Shown here piece by piece: positions 52,002 to 60,948 of a stretch of 64,000 nt of DNA. The position numbers and the translations under genes are program-made. Position 1 is the stretch's first letter. Each line of letters begins with the position of its first letter. Source of the DNA: Clostridia bacterium. Its GTDB lineage: Bacteria; Bacillota; Clostridia; Christensenellales; CAAEEZ01. The DNA is taken from positions 62,001 to 126,000 of the forward strand of contig CAAEEZ010000002.1 of the NCBI GenBank assembly GCA_900755035.1, in the 5' to 3' direction. The notes under the pieces were generated by a model. It was not told where the DNA came from, searched no databases, and saw only the letters and a program-made list of their open reading frames with translations.

Positions 52002-53516
52002 ATGGATAGAAAAAAATCGACTAATTTTATTTTTTGTTTTACTGCGTTAATCGTAATAACGGCAGTGGTTTTTTGCTATCCGTTTTTTATTTGCTACAAT
52101 GCGTATGCCGTAACTAATAGCCCGATATATTCGTCGTGGTACGTTGGGCAAAACGAGCCGTACGGGCTTAACGTGAAATCGCTTTGGAAAGATATAAAAA
52201 ACAAAACTACTTACGACGTTACCTATCAAAAGAGCGACGTGGTCGTTGCCATAATCGATTCGGGGCTAGACGTAAACCACTCGTACTTTGACGGCGCACT
52301 TTGGACGAATGATAAAGAAAGCGCTAACGGTATAGACGACGACGGAAACGGAGTAATAGACGATATTCACGGCGCTAATTTTACAACGAGCAGATATAAC
52401 GGTGATTATAAAGATTGCATGACGGGGGGAACGGCTAGCCAATATTGGCACGGCACTCACGTTGCAGGTATCGTTAAATCTATTGCGCCTAACGTAAAAA
52501 TAATGCCAATTAGGGCGGGAGTAAAATCTCGTTCAAGCGGAGAAGTGGTATGTTCTTTTGATAATAAATCAGTGGTGGAGGCAATTCTTTACGCTGCTAA
52601 CAACGGCGCAGATATTATCAATTTATCGTTTGGCACGATGAAAAAAGGTTACGTAACGGAAAAGGTTAGAATAAGCGCCGATAATTCGCAATATTCTATC
52701 CAAGACGCTATAAATTTTGCAGTGGAAAATTGTGGGGCTATGGTGGTTGGCGCTATGGGTAACAGCGGGAAAAGCGTCGATTTTTATCCTGCTTGTTGCG
52801 ATAACGTAGTATCGGTTATGGCAAGTAATGAACAAGGAAAGCGTTGGCTAAGCAGTAACTATTTGTTGCAGGCTGATATTGCTGCCCCAGGTTATAATAT
52901 TTTGAGTACTATTGGTAGCAACGTATCTACCGAAGGAGCACCGACAGGCTACGGCGTAAAAAACGGAACGAGTATGGCTGCGCCTTACGTTAGCGGTGTA
53001 GCGGCTTTGCTAATGAGTATAACGGGTGTAAATAACGGCAGGGATATAGTAGGGTATATTACCGATAAAAACGCGCTATCTAGTTTTGATTACGCTAATA
53101 CCCTTGGCAAAAGCAACGTATTACTTGATTATAAGGCGTGTAAAAAAATACTAGATAACGTGATAGACGGTGAGGATATACCTAAGCCAAACGATATATA
53201 TAGTCAAAAAATTACCTGTTACGATAACGAAAAAATGACTATTAACATAAAATACGGCTATGAAGGCGAAGCAGAATGGTACAACAACGGCGAACTGAAA
53301 AACGTTGGATATAGTTACACTTTTAAGCCTACCGTAAACACTCTAATAGAAGTACGTGTAAACGGAATACTAGTAGAGGCGTACGAAGTAACGGTGAAAA
53401 GTTACGAAGAATTGATACTTACAATCTCGCTTAGCGTAGTAGGCGGCATAGTGCTTATCGGTGGAGTGAGCGCAATTTGCGTGTACTTTTATATCAAAAA
53501 GAAAAGGTCTATTTAG
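52002..53516 (+). CDS. Membrane-anchored subtilisin-like serine protease (S8)
   Basis: A 504-residue protease: N-terminal hydrophobic signal (about 10-37), catalytic domain with Asp86 in AIIDSGLD, His150 in YWHGTHVAG and Ser324 in NGTSMAAPYVSG, so the triad is complete. A calcium-type loop (NGIDDDGNGVIDD) lies after the Asp. A small beta domain (about 395-465) precedes a C-terminal membrane helix and basic KKKRS tail, so the catalytic part should face outward. It follows the sigma/anti-sigma/lipoprotein genes and has its own promoter. A role in cleaving the anti-sigma factor or the lipoprotein is possible but unproven. Confidence 0.92.
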   Translation: MDRKKSTNFIFCFTALIVITAVVFCYPFFICYNAYAVTNSPIYSSWYVGQNEPYGLNVKSLWKDIKNKTTYDVTYQKSDVVVAIIDSGLDVNHSYFDGALWTNDKESANGIDDDGNGVIDDIHGANFTTSRYNGDYKDCMTGGTASQYWHGTHVAGIVKSIAPNVKIMPIRAGVKSRSSGEVVCSFDNKSVVEAILYAANNGADIINLSFGTMKKGYVTEKVRISADNSQYSIQDAINFAVENCGAMVVGAMGNSGKSVDFYPACCDNVVSVMASNEQGKRWLSSNYLLQADIAAPGYNILSTIGSNVSTEGAPTGYGVKNGTSMAAPYVSGVAALLMSITGVNNGRDIVGYITDKNALSSFDYANTLGKSNVLLDYKACKKILDNVIDGEDIPKPNDIYSQKITCYDNEKMTINIKYGYEGEAEWYNNGELKNVGYSYTFKPTVNTLIEVRVNGILVEAYEVTVKSYEELILTISLSVVGGIVLIGGVSAICVYFYIKKKRSI

Positions 53517-53624
53517 TAGGTACGCAAGTTAAAGAACGATATCGTTGCAAAAATAAACGTTGAAAAATATAGTAGCGACTGAAAAATATAAAAAATAATT
53601 TTTGTTTTTATGAAAAAGTGTAGA

Positions 53625-53660
53625 AAAATATGGTGATTTTACCATATTTTTTATATTTTG
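53625..53660 (+). terminator. Terminator after the subtilase
   Basis: Ten base-pair stem AAAATATGGT/ACCATATTTT with a 6-base loop, then T-rich sequence. Confidence 0.72.
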
Positions 53661-53717
53661 TAAAATTTTTTTTGAAAAATATATTTTGGTATTTTGAATA
53701 TATTTTTGTAATAATTA

Positions 53718-53746
53718 TTGATCGGGCATATTCGCTATGTTATACT
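53718..53746 (+). promoter_or_regulatory. Promoter of the type IV pilus operon
   Basis: TTGATC (53718-53723), 17 bases, TATACT (53741-53746), 32 bases before the pilC start. Confidence 0.65.
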
Positions 53747-53778
53747 TTACTTAATTATACATATAGGGAGCGGTAATT

Positions 53779-54990
53779 TTGTATAAGTATTCGTATAGGG
53801 CAGTTGACGGCAATGGCAAGATCGTCAAGGGTACGCTAACTGCCGAAGATAATAATATGTTTTTGGCTCAACTTAGAGCGCAAAATCTTAGGTGCTACGA
53901 TTATAAGATTTTGAACAAACAAAAAGAGGCAAAGGTAAAGAAGCTTAAAATTGACAGGCTTATCGAATTTAGCACGCAGCTTTCGTCAATGCTTACTGCT
54001 GGTTTGCCACTTGCAATGAGCCTAGAAATGCTTTACGAGAGAACGGAGAGCAAAAAGAAAGATTTGAAGGCAGTGCTTGCTAACCTTTTAGAGCAAGTAA
54101 GAAAGGGCGAAAGTCTTGCTAGCGCTATGCAAAATATGGGCGAGACGTTTCCTCAACTATATATAAGTATGGTTAAATCGGGTGAGATGAGTGGTAAAAT
54201 CGACGATACGCTTACCAACCTTGCCGAGCATTATTCCAAAGAAAAACGACAAAAGAATAAGATTAAAAAAGCAACTAACTATCCTAAAATGCTGGGCGTA
54301 ATTATCGTTTTGGTAGTTGGTATTTTGCTTGTGGTCGTTATGCCTAAGATGGCAGAGATGCTACCAGAAGGGCAGGAACTACCTTTGCCTACTATGATTT
54401 TGATGAAAATCAAAGATTTTGTAGTAGGTAATTTTGCGCTTATTTTAATAGTTGGTTTAGGCGTATATATTGCGCTTAGAATCATTAAAAAAATTCCTAA
54501 GGTTCAAATTTTCCTTGGTAGTATTAAGACCAAAATACCAAAGCTTGGCACTTTGCACAAACAACTATATACGGCGTCTTTTGCAAGAAGCTTGGCAACG
54601 TTGTATCAAAGTGGCGTGCCACTACTAGACTCGATGCAAATGAGCGGTGAAGTAATGGATAACAAATATATAGAAATGCGTGTAAACGAAGCGGTAACGA
54701 ATATTAGAAAGGGTAGCAATATATCCGAGGCGCTAAGTAATATCGATTCGTTTGACCCACTGCTAACGACTATGATATTCGTAGGTGAGCAGTCGGGTTC
54801 GCTAGAAGATATTTTGATTCAAACGGCAAACTACTTTGACGAAGAGGCAAACACTGCAACCGATAGACTAACCGAAATGATAAACCCGATAATGATGTGC
54901 GTTATGGCGGTTATAGTTGGTTTCGTGCTAATTGCGGTAATGATGCCTATGTTCTCTGTATACGAGTCGGCAGGCGGAGGAGTTGTATAA
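53779..54990 (+). CDS. pilC: Type IV pilus inner-membrane platform protein PilC
   Basis: Platform protein of 403 residues on which pilin subunits are assembled. It has the N-terminal YKYSYRAVDGNGKIVKGTL segment and two copies of the T2SSF domain (about 60-185 and 262-385), with membrane helices near 172-190, 215-235 and 375-398. The start is TTG at 53779 with GGGAG about 9 bases upstream; no in-frame ATG gives the conserved N-terminus. It is the first gene of the pilus operon here; the next gene starts 4 bases after its stop. Confidence 0.93.
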   Translation: MYKYSYRAVDGNGKIVKGTLTAEDNNMFLAQLRAQNLRCYDYKILNKQKEAKVKKLKIDRLIEFSTQLSSMLTAGLPLAMSLEMLYERTESKKKDLKAVLANLLEQVRKGESLASAMQNMGETFPQLYISMVKSGEMSGKIDDTLTNLAEHYSKEKRQKNKIKKATNYPKMLGVIIVLVVGILLVVVMPKMAEMLPEGQELPLPTMILMKIKDFVVGNFALILIVGLGVYIALRIIKKIPKVQIFLGSIKTKIPKLGTLHKQLYTASFARSLATLYQSGVPLLDSMQMSGEVMDNKYIEMRVNEAVTNIRKGSNISEALSNIDSFDPLLTTMIFVGEQSGSLEDILIQTANYFDEEANTATDRLTEMINPIMMCVMAVIVGFVLIAVMMPMFSVYESAGGGVV

Positions 54991-54994
54991 GGTT

Positions 54995-55903
54995 ATGATA
55001 AATATTTATATAGGAAATGATAAAGTAAAAATTTTGGAAACGACAATGAATAAAAGGAAAATGGTAGTAAAAAACTTTTTTGCTATTACTTCACCTAACG
55101 ACTACATTGATAATCCAGACAATAAGTCATTTAAGGAATTGTCGCAAGTTATTAAAGACGGTATACAAGAAATGCAACCGAAAGGAAAGAAAGTAAGGGT
55201 GATTTTAGATAGTAATACTATTCCATATAGAGAAATGGTTTTGCCACCTCTTCCACCAATGAAAATGCTAACGCTTATTAAAAACGAAATTTTTACCGAT
55301 GAAAAACTTGCTTCGTCAAACACGGTAGACTACGTGGAGGCAGATAAAAAGGTAGACGACCAAAAACGTTCTAAGTTTTTTATTACCTACGTAGCAAACG
55401 AAGTGCTAAGAGATATAGAAAATTTGATTGTAAAGGATATGGGGTACAAGTTACTTAGCATAGACGTTGCGCAAAACGCAGTAAGCAAACTAATATCCCG
55501 TATGAAAAACCTAAAAGAGCAGTTTGTTTTACTAGACTACAAGGAAACGTCTGTAACGGTTTACCTATTCGTGTACGGAAAGCACGTGTACTCGGTGTCA
55601 AAGCCGGTTATATCCGAGCCTAACCCAAAATTCCAAAACGAAAGGGTATACTTTATAAATGAAATGGCAGGTATTATTTTAGATACGGCGTCTTTCTTCA
55701 AGGAAAGGTACGAGGGTGTAGATTTTAATACCGTGTACGTAACGGGCGACGTGGATAAATTTAGCGTATGTAGCGACGCTATTGCATCTAAGGTAGGATA
55801 CGAAATACATGAACTGCCGCTAAGTAGCTTCGTTGAAGATATTGACGAAGTGGAATTTAATCAGTTCTCCAACACGATAGGCGGAGTATTCAGGGAGGTA
55901 TAA
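54995..55903 (+). CDS. PilM-like actin-fold pilus assembly protein
   Basis: A cytosolic protein of 302 residues with the layout of PilM: a short N-terminal strand motif INIYIGNDKVKILE, the dominant helical-beta core, FVLLDYKETSVTVYLFVYGKHV resembling an actin-like phosphate segment, and NTVYVTGDVDKF near the end. PilM binds the cytosolic tail of PilN and forms the link to the motor. The ATG at 54995 is preferred; a TTG at 54983 overlapping the pilC end is the alternative and stands too close to the GGAGG. The PilN-like gene follows one base after the stop. Confidence 0.8.
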   Translation: MINIYIGNDKVKILETTMNKRKMVVKNFFAITSPNDYIDNPDNKSFKELSQVIKDGIQEMQPKGKKVRVILDSNTIPYREMVLPPLPPMKMLTLIKNEIFTDEKLASSNTVDYVEADKKVDDQKRSKFFITYVANEVLRDIENLIVKDMGYKLLSIDVAQNAVSKLISRMKNLKEQFVLLDYKETSVTVYLFVYGKHVYSVSKPVISEPNPKFQNERVYFINEMAGIILDTASFFKERYEGVDFNTVYVTGDVDKFSVCSDAIASKVGYEIHELPLSSFVEDIDEVEFNQFSNTIGGVFREV

Positions 55904-55904
55904 T

Positions 55905-56588
55905 ATGAGAGGTGATATCAACTTCCTTGATTCGATGAAACAAGGAGAAAAAAAGAGAAGTTCGAATGCAACTAGCGCCGTTGTAGTAGTGCTTGTGCTT
56001 ATAGTAATAGGCGTAATGATTTTCTTCTTTGTAAAACTTAAAACTACGTATAATCAAAATGCAGAGTTGATACAGCAACTAGAACAAGATAAGAATAGCA
56101 GTAAATATTCTAGGCGTGAAAAAGAATATTTGAAAGTTAAAAATCAGTTTAATCAATATCTAGCTGAAACGTCCGGCAAGGATGCTGTTGGCGGTAAAAT
56201 AGAAGCAGTTAACAAATTGTCAAGAGCAGTTTTTAGTGCTATATATGATTCTACGTACAATGGTGATTTGCAAGAAATAAATATTAGTTCGTTTGGATTT
56301 GACAGTGCTACAAATAGCATTACGATGGGCTGTGTTGCCCTTGGAAACGGCTCGGATGACGACTTGATGGTTGCAAAAGAATATATAGATTCGTTTGAAA
56401 ATAGGCTTTTAGAAGCGTATATAACGAATAGTTTGGGCGAAATGGTGAAAATTTTACGCAACGTGCCAAAAGGCGAAAACGTAGTTGTTGAAGAAACGAC
56501 GGACATGAACGGATATAAGGTAAGAGGTTGGAGGTTCACTATTACTGCGCAACTGATTGATACGTCTATGATGGAGGTATTTGCATGA
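55905..56588 (+). CDS. PilN-like pilus alignment protein
   Basis: A 227-residue bitopic protein: a short cytosolic N-terminus containing DINFLDSMK, the equivalent of the INLLP motif that PilM binds, one membrane helix (about 26-46) and a coiled-coil then alpha-beta extracytoplasmic domain. This is the typical PilN arrangement and it sits between PilM-like and PilO-like genes. GGGAGG precedes the ATG. It overlaps the next gene by 4 bases (ATGA). Confidence 0.82.
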   Translation: MRGDINFLDSMKQGEKKRSSNATSAVVVVLVLIVIGVMIFFFVKLKTTYNQNAELIQQLEQDKNSSKYSRREKEYLKVKNQFNQYLAETSGKDAVGGKIEAVNKLSRAVFSAIYDSTYNGDLQEINISSFGFDSATNSITMGCVALGNGSDDDLMVAKEYIDSFENRLLEAYITNSLGEMVKILRNVPKGENVVVEETTDMNGYKVRGWRFTITAQLIDTSMMEVFA

Positions 56589-57583
56589 AGATAACCAAAA
56601 AGGATAAGATATTGCTTGCAAGTTTACTTGTAATACTAGTACTTGGTATCTTTATTATGTATGGAATAGTACCCGCATATCAGGACCTAAAAGCACAGGA
56701 AGAAACACTTGCTACGTTGCAAGCAGAAGTTGCAAAATTAAAAGCAAACTATAATAGGAATAATCCATCTATTTATCTAAATAAAATAGAAAATTCGTTG
56801 ATGAATTATTACTTAAACGAAAATGAAATTATCGTTGTTGAAGAGGATATAGATGCATATATCGACTTTGATAACAAGTGGAGAAGGTTTAGTTTAGATA
56901 ATAATCTAACCGATACGGGCGCGATAGATTCTAGTAAACCTAATGCCGTTGTAAAATCGGTGGATTTGCCGTATCCAACTGTTGACAATAAGGATAATAC
57001 AGTTTCAACGTACGAGGCAAGCGTAATTCTTGGTTTTGAGTTTGGAGATATTGAAGGCATGTATAATTTGTTAGAGGTAATGAACGAGGAGAAGGACTTT
57101 CAATTTTCTAATCTTAATATTGAAATAGAATCGAAGGACTTTTCTACGGTAATCAAGGGCACTTTTACTATAACAAAAAATTATTTGAGAACGCCTTTTG
57201 TCATACCTCAACCTTTAGTAAATGATGGAGAAACATTTAACCTAAAACTAAGTAATGATGCGCCTACAAGGCGCGCAGACGTAGGGGATACTTCTACAAC
57301 TTTGGTATTTACTAAACTTGACCACGCTGAGTATTACGAAATTTACGAAGTATTCAAAAACGAAGAAACGGGCGAAATAAAATATAGCCTAGTAAAATCT
57401 AATATAAATGCTGACCCAAATGAAGATTTGGTTACCTACGAGTTTGGCGGAGTGCTAAAAGAAGGACATAGATACGTAGTTACTGCAGTTGGAAATTATA
57501 AGCAAGATACTGAGACTGTACAAAAGTTGTATTATAGAACTATACAATCTAAATATTTATACAATAAAAGTTTTGTTCTATAA
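56585..57583 (+). CDS. PilO-like protein with extra C-terminal domain
   Basis: A 332-residue bitopic protein: short cytosolic tail, one membrane helix (about 8-28), a coiled coil (DLKAQEETLATLQAEVAKLK) and a ferredoxin-like domain to about residue 212, all as in PilO. The last 115 or so residues (from about 218) form a second domain with strands LVFTKLDHAEYYEIYEVFKN and GHRYVVTAVGNY, which looks like a fibronectin type III fold. PilO proteins are normally about 200-220 residues, so this extension is unusual. No PilP or PilQ gene follows, as expected in a monoderm. Confidence 0.78.
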   Translation: MKITKKDKILLASLLVILVLGIFIMYGIVPAYQDLKAQEETLATLQAEVAKLKANYNRNNPSIYLNKIENSLMNYYLNENEIIVVEEDIDAYIDFDNKWRRFSLDNNLTDTGAIDSSKPNAVVKSVDLPYPTVDNKDNTVSTYEASVILGFEFGDIEGMYNLLEVMNEEKDFQFSNLNIEIESKDFSTVIKGTFTITKNYLRTPFVIPQPLVNDGETFNLKLSNDAPTRRADVGDTSTTLVFTKLDHAEYYEIYEVFKNEETGEIKYSLVKSNINADPNEDLVTYEFGGVLKEGHRYVVTAVGNYKQDTETVQKLYYRTIQSKYLYNKSFVL

Positions 57584-57619
57584 TTAGGCGTAAGTATATA
57601 TAGCTGTAAAGGAGAGCGT

Positions 57620-60571
57620 ATGATTAAAAAAATCATAAATCGAATAAAAAGCAAACTAAGAGAGAAGAAAGGGGCTACTATGATAGTCGTCATAACTACT
57701 ATGACTTTACTTATGATAATAGGCTCTGGCTTTGCAGCGCTTGCTTTTCAATCGTACAGACATTCATACGGCTCGCTTTGTAGACAACAAGCAATGTTTA
57801 CTGCAAAAGGCGTATTAGATGGCTTTATAGACGAATTCAAAGTAAATCAAACCCTTCGTGAAAACGTAATTAAGAAACTAGAAGAGGCTGTTGCTACTAA
57901 TCCGGAAACTGACGTAACCAAAATAGATGCTGAAATAAATATTAAGAATTTACATGATTATATGGCTGATAGCGGTGCGTTTGGTACTGCTGATGAAGAG
58001 GAAGAAGGAAACAATACAAAAGATTGTATGATGTACGTTGCCTATTCCGACAAAAGTAGAACTAAACTAAAACTTACGGTTGCGGCAAAATATAAAGGGT
58101 TTTACAATTCGCTAAGCGTAATTTTAGGATATACGAATAAAGCAAGTTACGAATTAAGTAAGATAATGAGCAACGCTTTGTATTTTATGACGCCGGTTAT
58201 AAACCTTGCTATCGACCAAATTCAAGGCGACGTATATATCGATAAAAACGAATACGGCGACCACGACGGAAATGGAATAGACGATTTTTATGAAAGTGTA
58301 AAAGCACTACGTGCGTTTACTACGTCTACCGAAACAATGACTGGTGGTTCAACGCTAAAAATAGACCTATTTGGCAACAAAACTGGCAAGGCAGCAGAGT
58401 GGGTAGAAGTATTTATTAGAACGTGGAAAACATTTACGTCAGGAAATTGGCAAGATATACCTACGGCAATAGTTGGCTCGTTAAAATGTAATACTAACGT
58501 ATTGTTAGGTTTGGCAGATAGGTGTTCGCACGGTGATATGCACGGCTTCCTACACGCTACTGGTTATGATAGCGATGCAGGACAAAACTTGAATCATACT
58601 TGCTTAAAAGTAAGCGAGGATATTTACGTAAACGGAAATGCTAGGGGCGAAAACTTTATTTGTAAAAATTTGTTTGTAACCGATAATATTGCCGATAGCG
58701 AATATACGGGGAATATAGTTGCAGAATGTCAAGAAGGCGTAGGTCTTGGTGGTTTTGCTTTTAACTCGCACATAGTCGTTGAGAACGACGTAAGAGCTGA
58801 TGGTTTTGTAATTATTCACGGTGGAACTAGTGGAATAATCGGTGGCGATATCTACGCAGGCAGGTACAATCAAGACGGTAGTATGTGGGGTAATGCAGGT
58901 TATGGTGATATTAAATCCGATAACGGTGGTTACAAACACGGAACAGGCGATGTAGAGCTAACGTACGCCGACGTTAACGGTAATATCTATGCAGAAGGTA
59001 ACGTGCTAATAAAGGACGCTAGCACTGTAAATGGCAACGTGTACGCAAAGGGCGACGTATATATTAAAAATTCGAATATCAACGGCAACGTATATTGCGG
59101 TGGCGATTTGATAGTGCTTGAACAAAGAAACGGTCGTAGGCACGTAGTTGGTGGTACTACTACCGTAGGTGGTAATCTATCTGTAAAGGGTAATTACTCC
59201 AACCTTGATACTTTCGTTCATTTAGACGGCGACGTTTCGGTAAAAGGGGATATCACGTTATTTGATAGAGCAAGTTTGGGTGGAAATAATAAGCAAGCAA
59301 AAATCTATTGCGGTGGCAATTTCCATATGGAAAACGACTCGGTACTTGACGATAGTAACGGTTACGTCGTTATTAAAGGCGACGCATATATCGGTTACGA
59401 ATGTAGGGTAAAACCTTCTATCTACGTATATGGCAACGTTACTATAAACGTAGTTAATAGCAATTATGCAGTAGGAAGTATGAGAAGAGGTATCTTTAAG
59501 CCCGTGTATGCAGTCGGCTGGATAAAATCGATAGGTGAGAACTATATCTATGGTGGATACAAAAAACCGTGTATGTTCTCGAATAATCCTGCTGAGTCCG
59601 ATTTGAGTAATTTCTGGTACTGGAAAGGGGGAATCGCGCGTTGGGAGCCTCACGGAGCGCCTGCAAGTTTGAGTAGTCAAGTGGACGTATACCGCAACGG
59701 AAAATTTACGTTGGAAACGGTGGAAGATAATCCGTACTTTATAAATCTAGGCACGTATATAAAAGACGAAATAGACAAGGCAAATAAAGCCGAAGAGGAA
59801 ATAAATAAGCGTCTAGTAATTTATTCAAAGACGGTAAACGCAATGGTAAAGAAGTGGTCTAGCCCTAAGCCTAAAACACAAGCAGAAGGTGGCGATTACG
59901 TGCAAGGTGGCGCTTATTATCCGAAAGTAGGTGGCGCTATATCTGCAACCGACAATACGTATAGGGTACCAGATAATTCAAACGAATTTATTATAGATTG
60001 CAACATACTTAATTTGCAAAAAATTGAACTTTCGGCTAATCAAGTGCTTACGATAGATACTAGCAAAAAAAATATTCATATAGTGTTGAAGGGTGATTTG
60101 AAAGTTGGTACAGGCGCTACGATAAAGGTTAGAGGCTCTAATATGGCGTTTATTTACCTAGAAGGGTTAAATAGGCAGTACGTGGAGTTTGGCAACGAAT
60201 CTAGGATAGGTTTGGTGGAAGCAGTAGATGGCGCAAGTACAAAGAACGCAGGACTGCACATAATATCAAATAAATACGACTTAGATTTTACTGTTGGAAA
60301 AAGATTAGATATTAGGTCGTTTAACTATATTCCTTACGGTTACTTGAATATTGCAGGTGGTAAAAATACCGTGTATTCGGGTTCGTTCGTAATAGGATAT
60401 ATAGATATTGGTGGATGGTCTAGCTCGGTATTCGATTCAAGTTACGTAAAATTTAACGGAGAAAAATCGCCACTGATTTTGGATATAACAAACGATATGC
60501 AATATGGCGATACAATAGGTGAAATTCAAGACTATGGTCAAATTTCGTGGGATATTATAGACTACGTATAG
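57620..60571 (+). CDS. Giant PilX/GspK-like minor pilin with beta-helix domain
   Basis: A 983-residue protein with a pilin-like N-terminus: a basic segment ending in REKKG, then ATMIVVITTMTLLMIIGSG. Position +5 after the Gly is Val rather than Glu, as in GspK/PilX minor pilins. A calcium-type loop DHDGNGIDDFYE lies near residue 214. Residues about 328-610 are made of short repeats of the type VNGNVYAKGDVYIKNS, like bactofilin/polymer-forming right-handed beta-helices. A second beta-rich domain spans about 795-950. AAAGGAGAG precedes the ATG. It probably tips the pilus as an adhesin or priming subunit; this is inference. Confidence 0.75.
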   Translation: MIKKIINRIKSKLREKKGATMIVVITTMTLLMIIGSGFAALAFQSYRHSYGSLCRQQAMFTAKGVLDGFIDEFKVNQTLRENVIKKLEEAVATNPETDVTKIDAEINIKNLHDYMADSGAFGTADEEEEGNNTKDCMMYVAYSDKSRTKLKLTVAAKYKGFYNSLSVILGYTNKASYELSKIMSNALYFMTPVINLAIDQIQGDVYIDKNEYGDHDGNGIDDFYESVKALRAFTTSTETMTGGSTLKIDLFGNKTGKAAEWVEVFIRTWKTFTSGNWQDIPTAIVGSLKCNTNVLLGLADRCSHGDMHGFLHATGYDSDAGQNLNHTCLKVSEDIYVNGNARGENFICKNLFVTDNIADSEYTGNIVAECQEGVGLGGFAFNSHIVVENDVRADGFVIIHGGTSGIIGGDIYAGRYNQDGSMWGNAGYGDIKSDNGGYKHGTGDVELTYADVNGNIYAEGNVLIKDASTVNGNVYAKGDVYIKNSNINGNVYCGGDLIVLEQRNGRRHVVGGTTTVGGNLSVKGNYSNLDTFVHLDGDVSVKGDITLFDRASLGGNNKQAKIYCGGNFHMENDSVLDDSNGYVVIKGDAYIGYECRVKPSIYVYGNVTINVVNSNYAVGSMRRGIFKPVYAVGWIKSIGENYIYGGYKKPCMFSNNPAESDLSNFWYWKGGIARWEPHGAPASLSSQVDVYRNGKFTLETVEDNPYFINLGTYIKDEIDKANKAEEEINKRLVIYSKTVNAMVKKWSSPKPKTQAEGGDYVQGGAYYPKVGGAISATDNTYRVPDNSNEFIIDCNILNLQKIELSANQVLTIDTSKKNIHIVLKGDLKVGTGATIKVRGSNMAFIYLEGLNRQYVEFGNESRIGLVEAVDGASTKNAGLHIISNKYDLDFTVGKRLDIRSFNYIPYGYLNIAGGKNTVYSGSFVIGYIDIGGWSSSVFDSSYVKFNGEKSPLILDITNDMQYGDTIGEIQDYGQISWDIIDYV

Positions 60572-60579
60572 GAGCAAAT

Positions 60580-60948
60580 ATGAAAAGAGTAGTAAAAAAA
60601 TTGAAGGAGAAAAAAGGCTTTACCTTAGTAGAGTCTATTTTGTCTATTGCAATTTTGGCAATTACTAGCCTTGCTTTTGCTACTTTTCTAGCAACCTCTA
60701 ACAAGATGACAACGTTAACGATACTTAACGAAAACGATTATGCATTGCTTCAAGAGGCTATTGCGACTGGGGATTACGTTGGCTTGGAAGTTGAAGGAGT
60801 TACAGAGGAAGGAAAAAGTTTCACTATTCAGTTTGACGAAAACACAAAAATTGAAGTAGACGGTAAATATCTTATCGTAACAAACCCTAAAACGGGTAGA
60901 CATTTCGTAATATTTATAGGGGATCAAAAGAGTGAAGTTACGCCGTAA
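60580..60948 (+). CDS. Type IV prepilin
   Basis: A 122-residue prepilin: basic leader KRVVKKLKEKKG, then FTLVESILSIAILAITS with the conserved Glu at +5 after the predicted cleavage site Gly/Phe. The short globular part may be a major or minor pilin. The ATG at 60580 is chosen because GGAG lies 7 bases upstream; an in-frame start at 60547 would overlap the preceding gene and lengthen the leader. It overlaps the next prepilin gene by 17 bases. Confidence 0.85.
   Translation: MKRVVKKLKEKKGFTLVESILSIAILAITSLAFATFLATSNKMTTLTILNENDYALLQEAIATGDYVGLEVEGVTEEGKSFTIQFDENTKIEVDGKYLIVTNPKTGRHFVIFIGDQKSEVTP

Noticed and set aside
52002..53516. The subtilase as a CspB-type germination protease for the SleC-like protein
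   Set aside because: It has a signal peptide, a C-terminal membrane anchor and a different layout, and it groups with the sigma/anti-sigma block instead.
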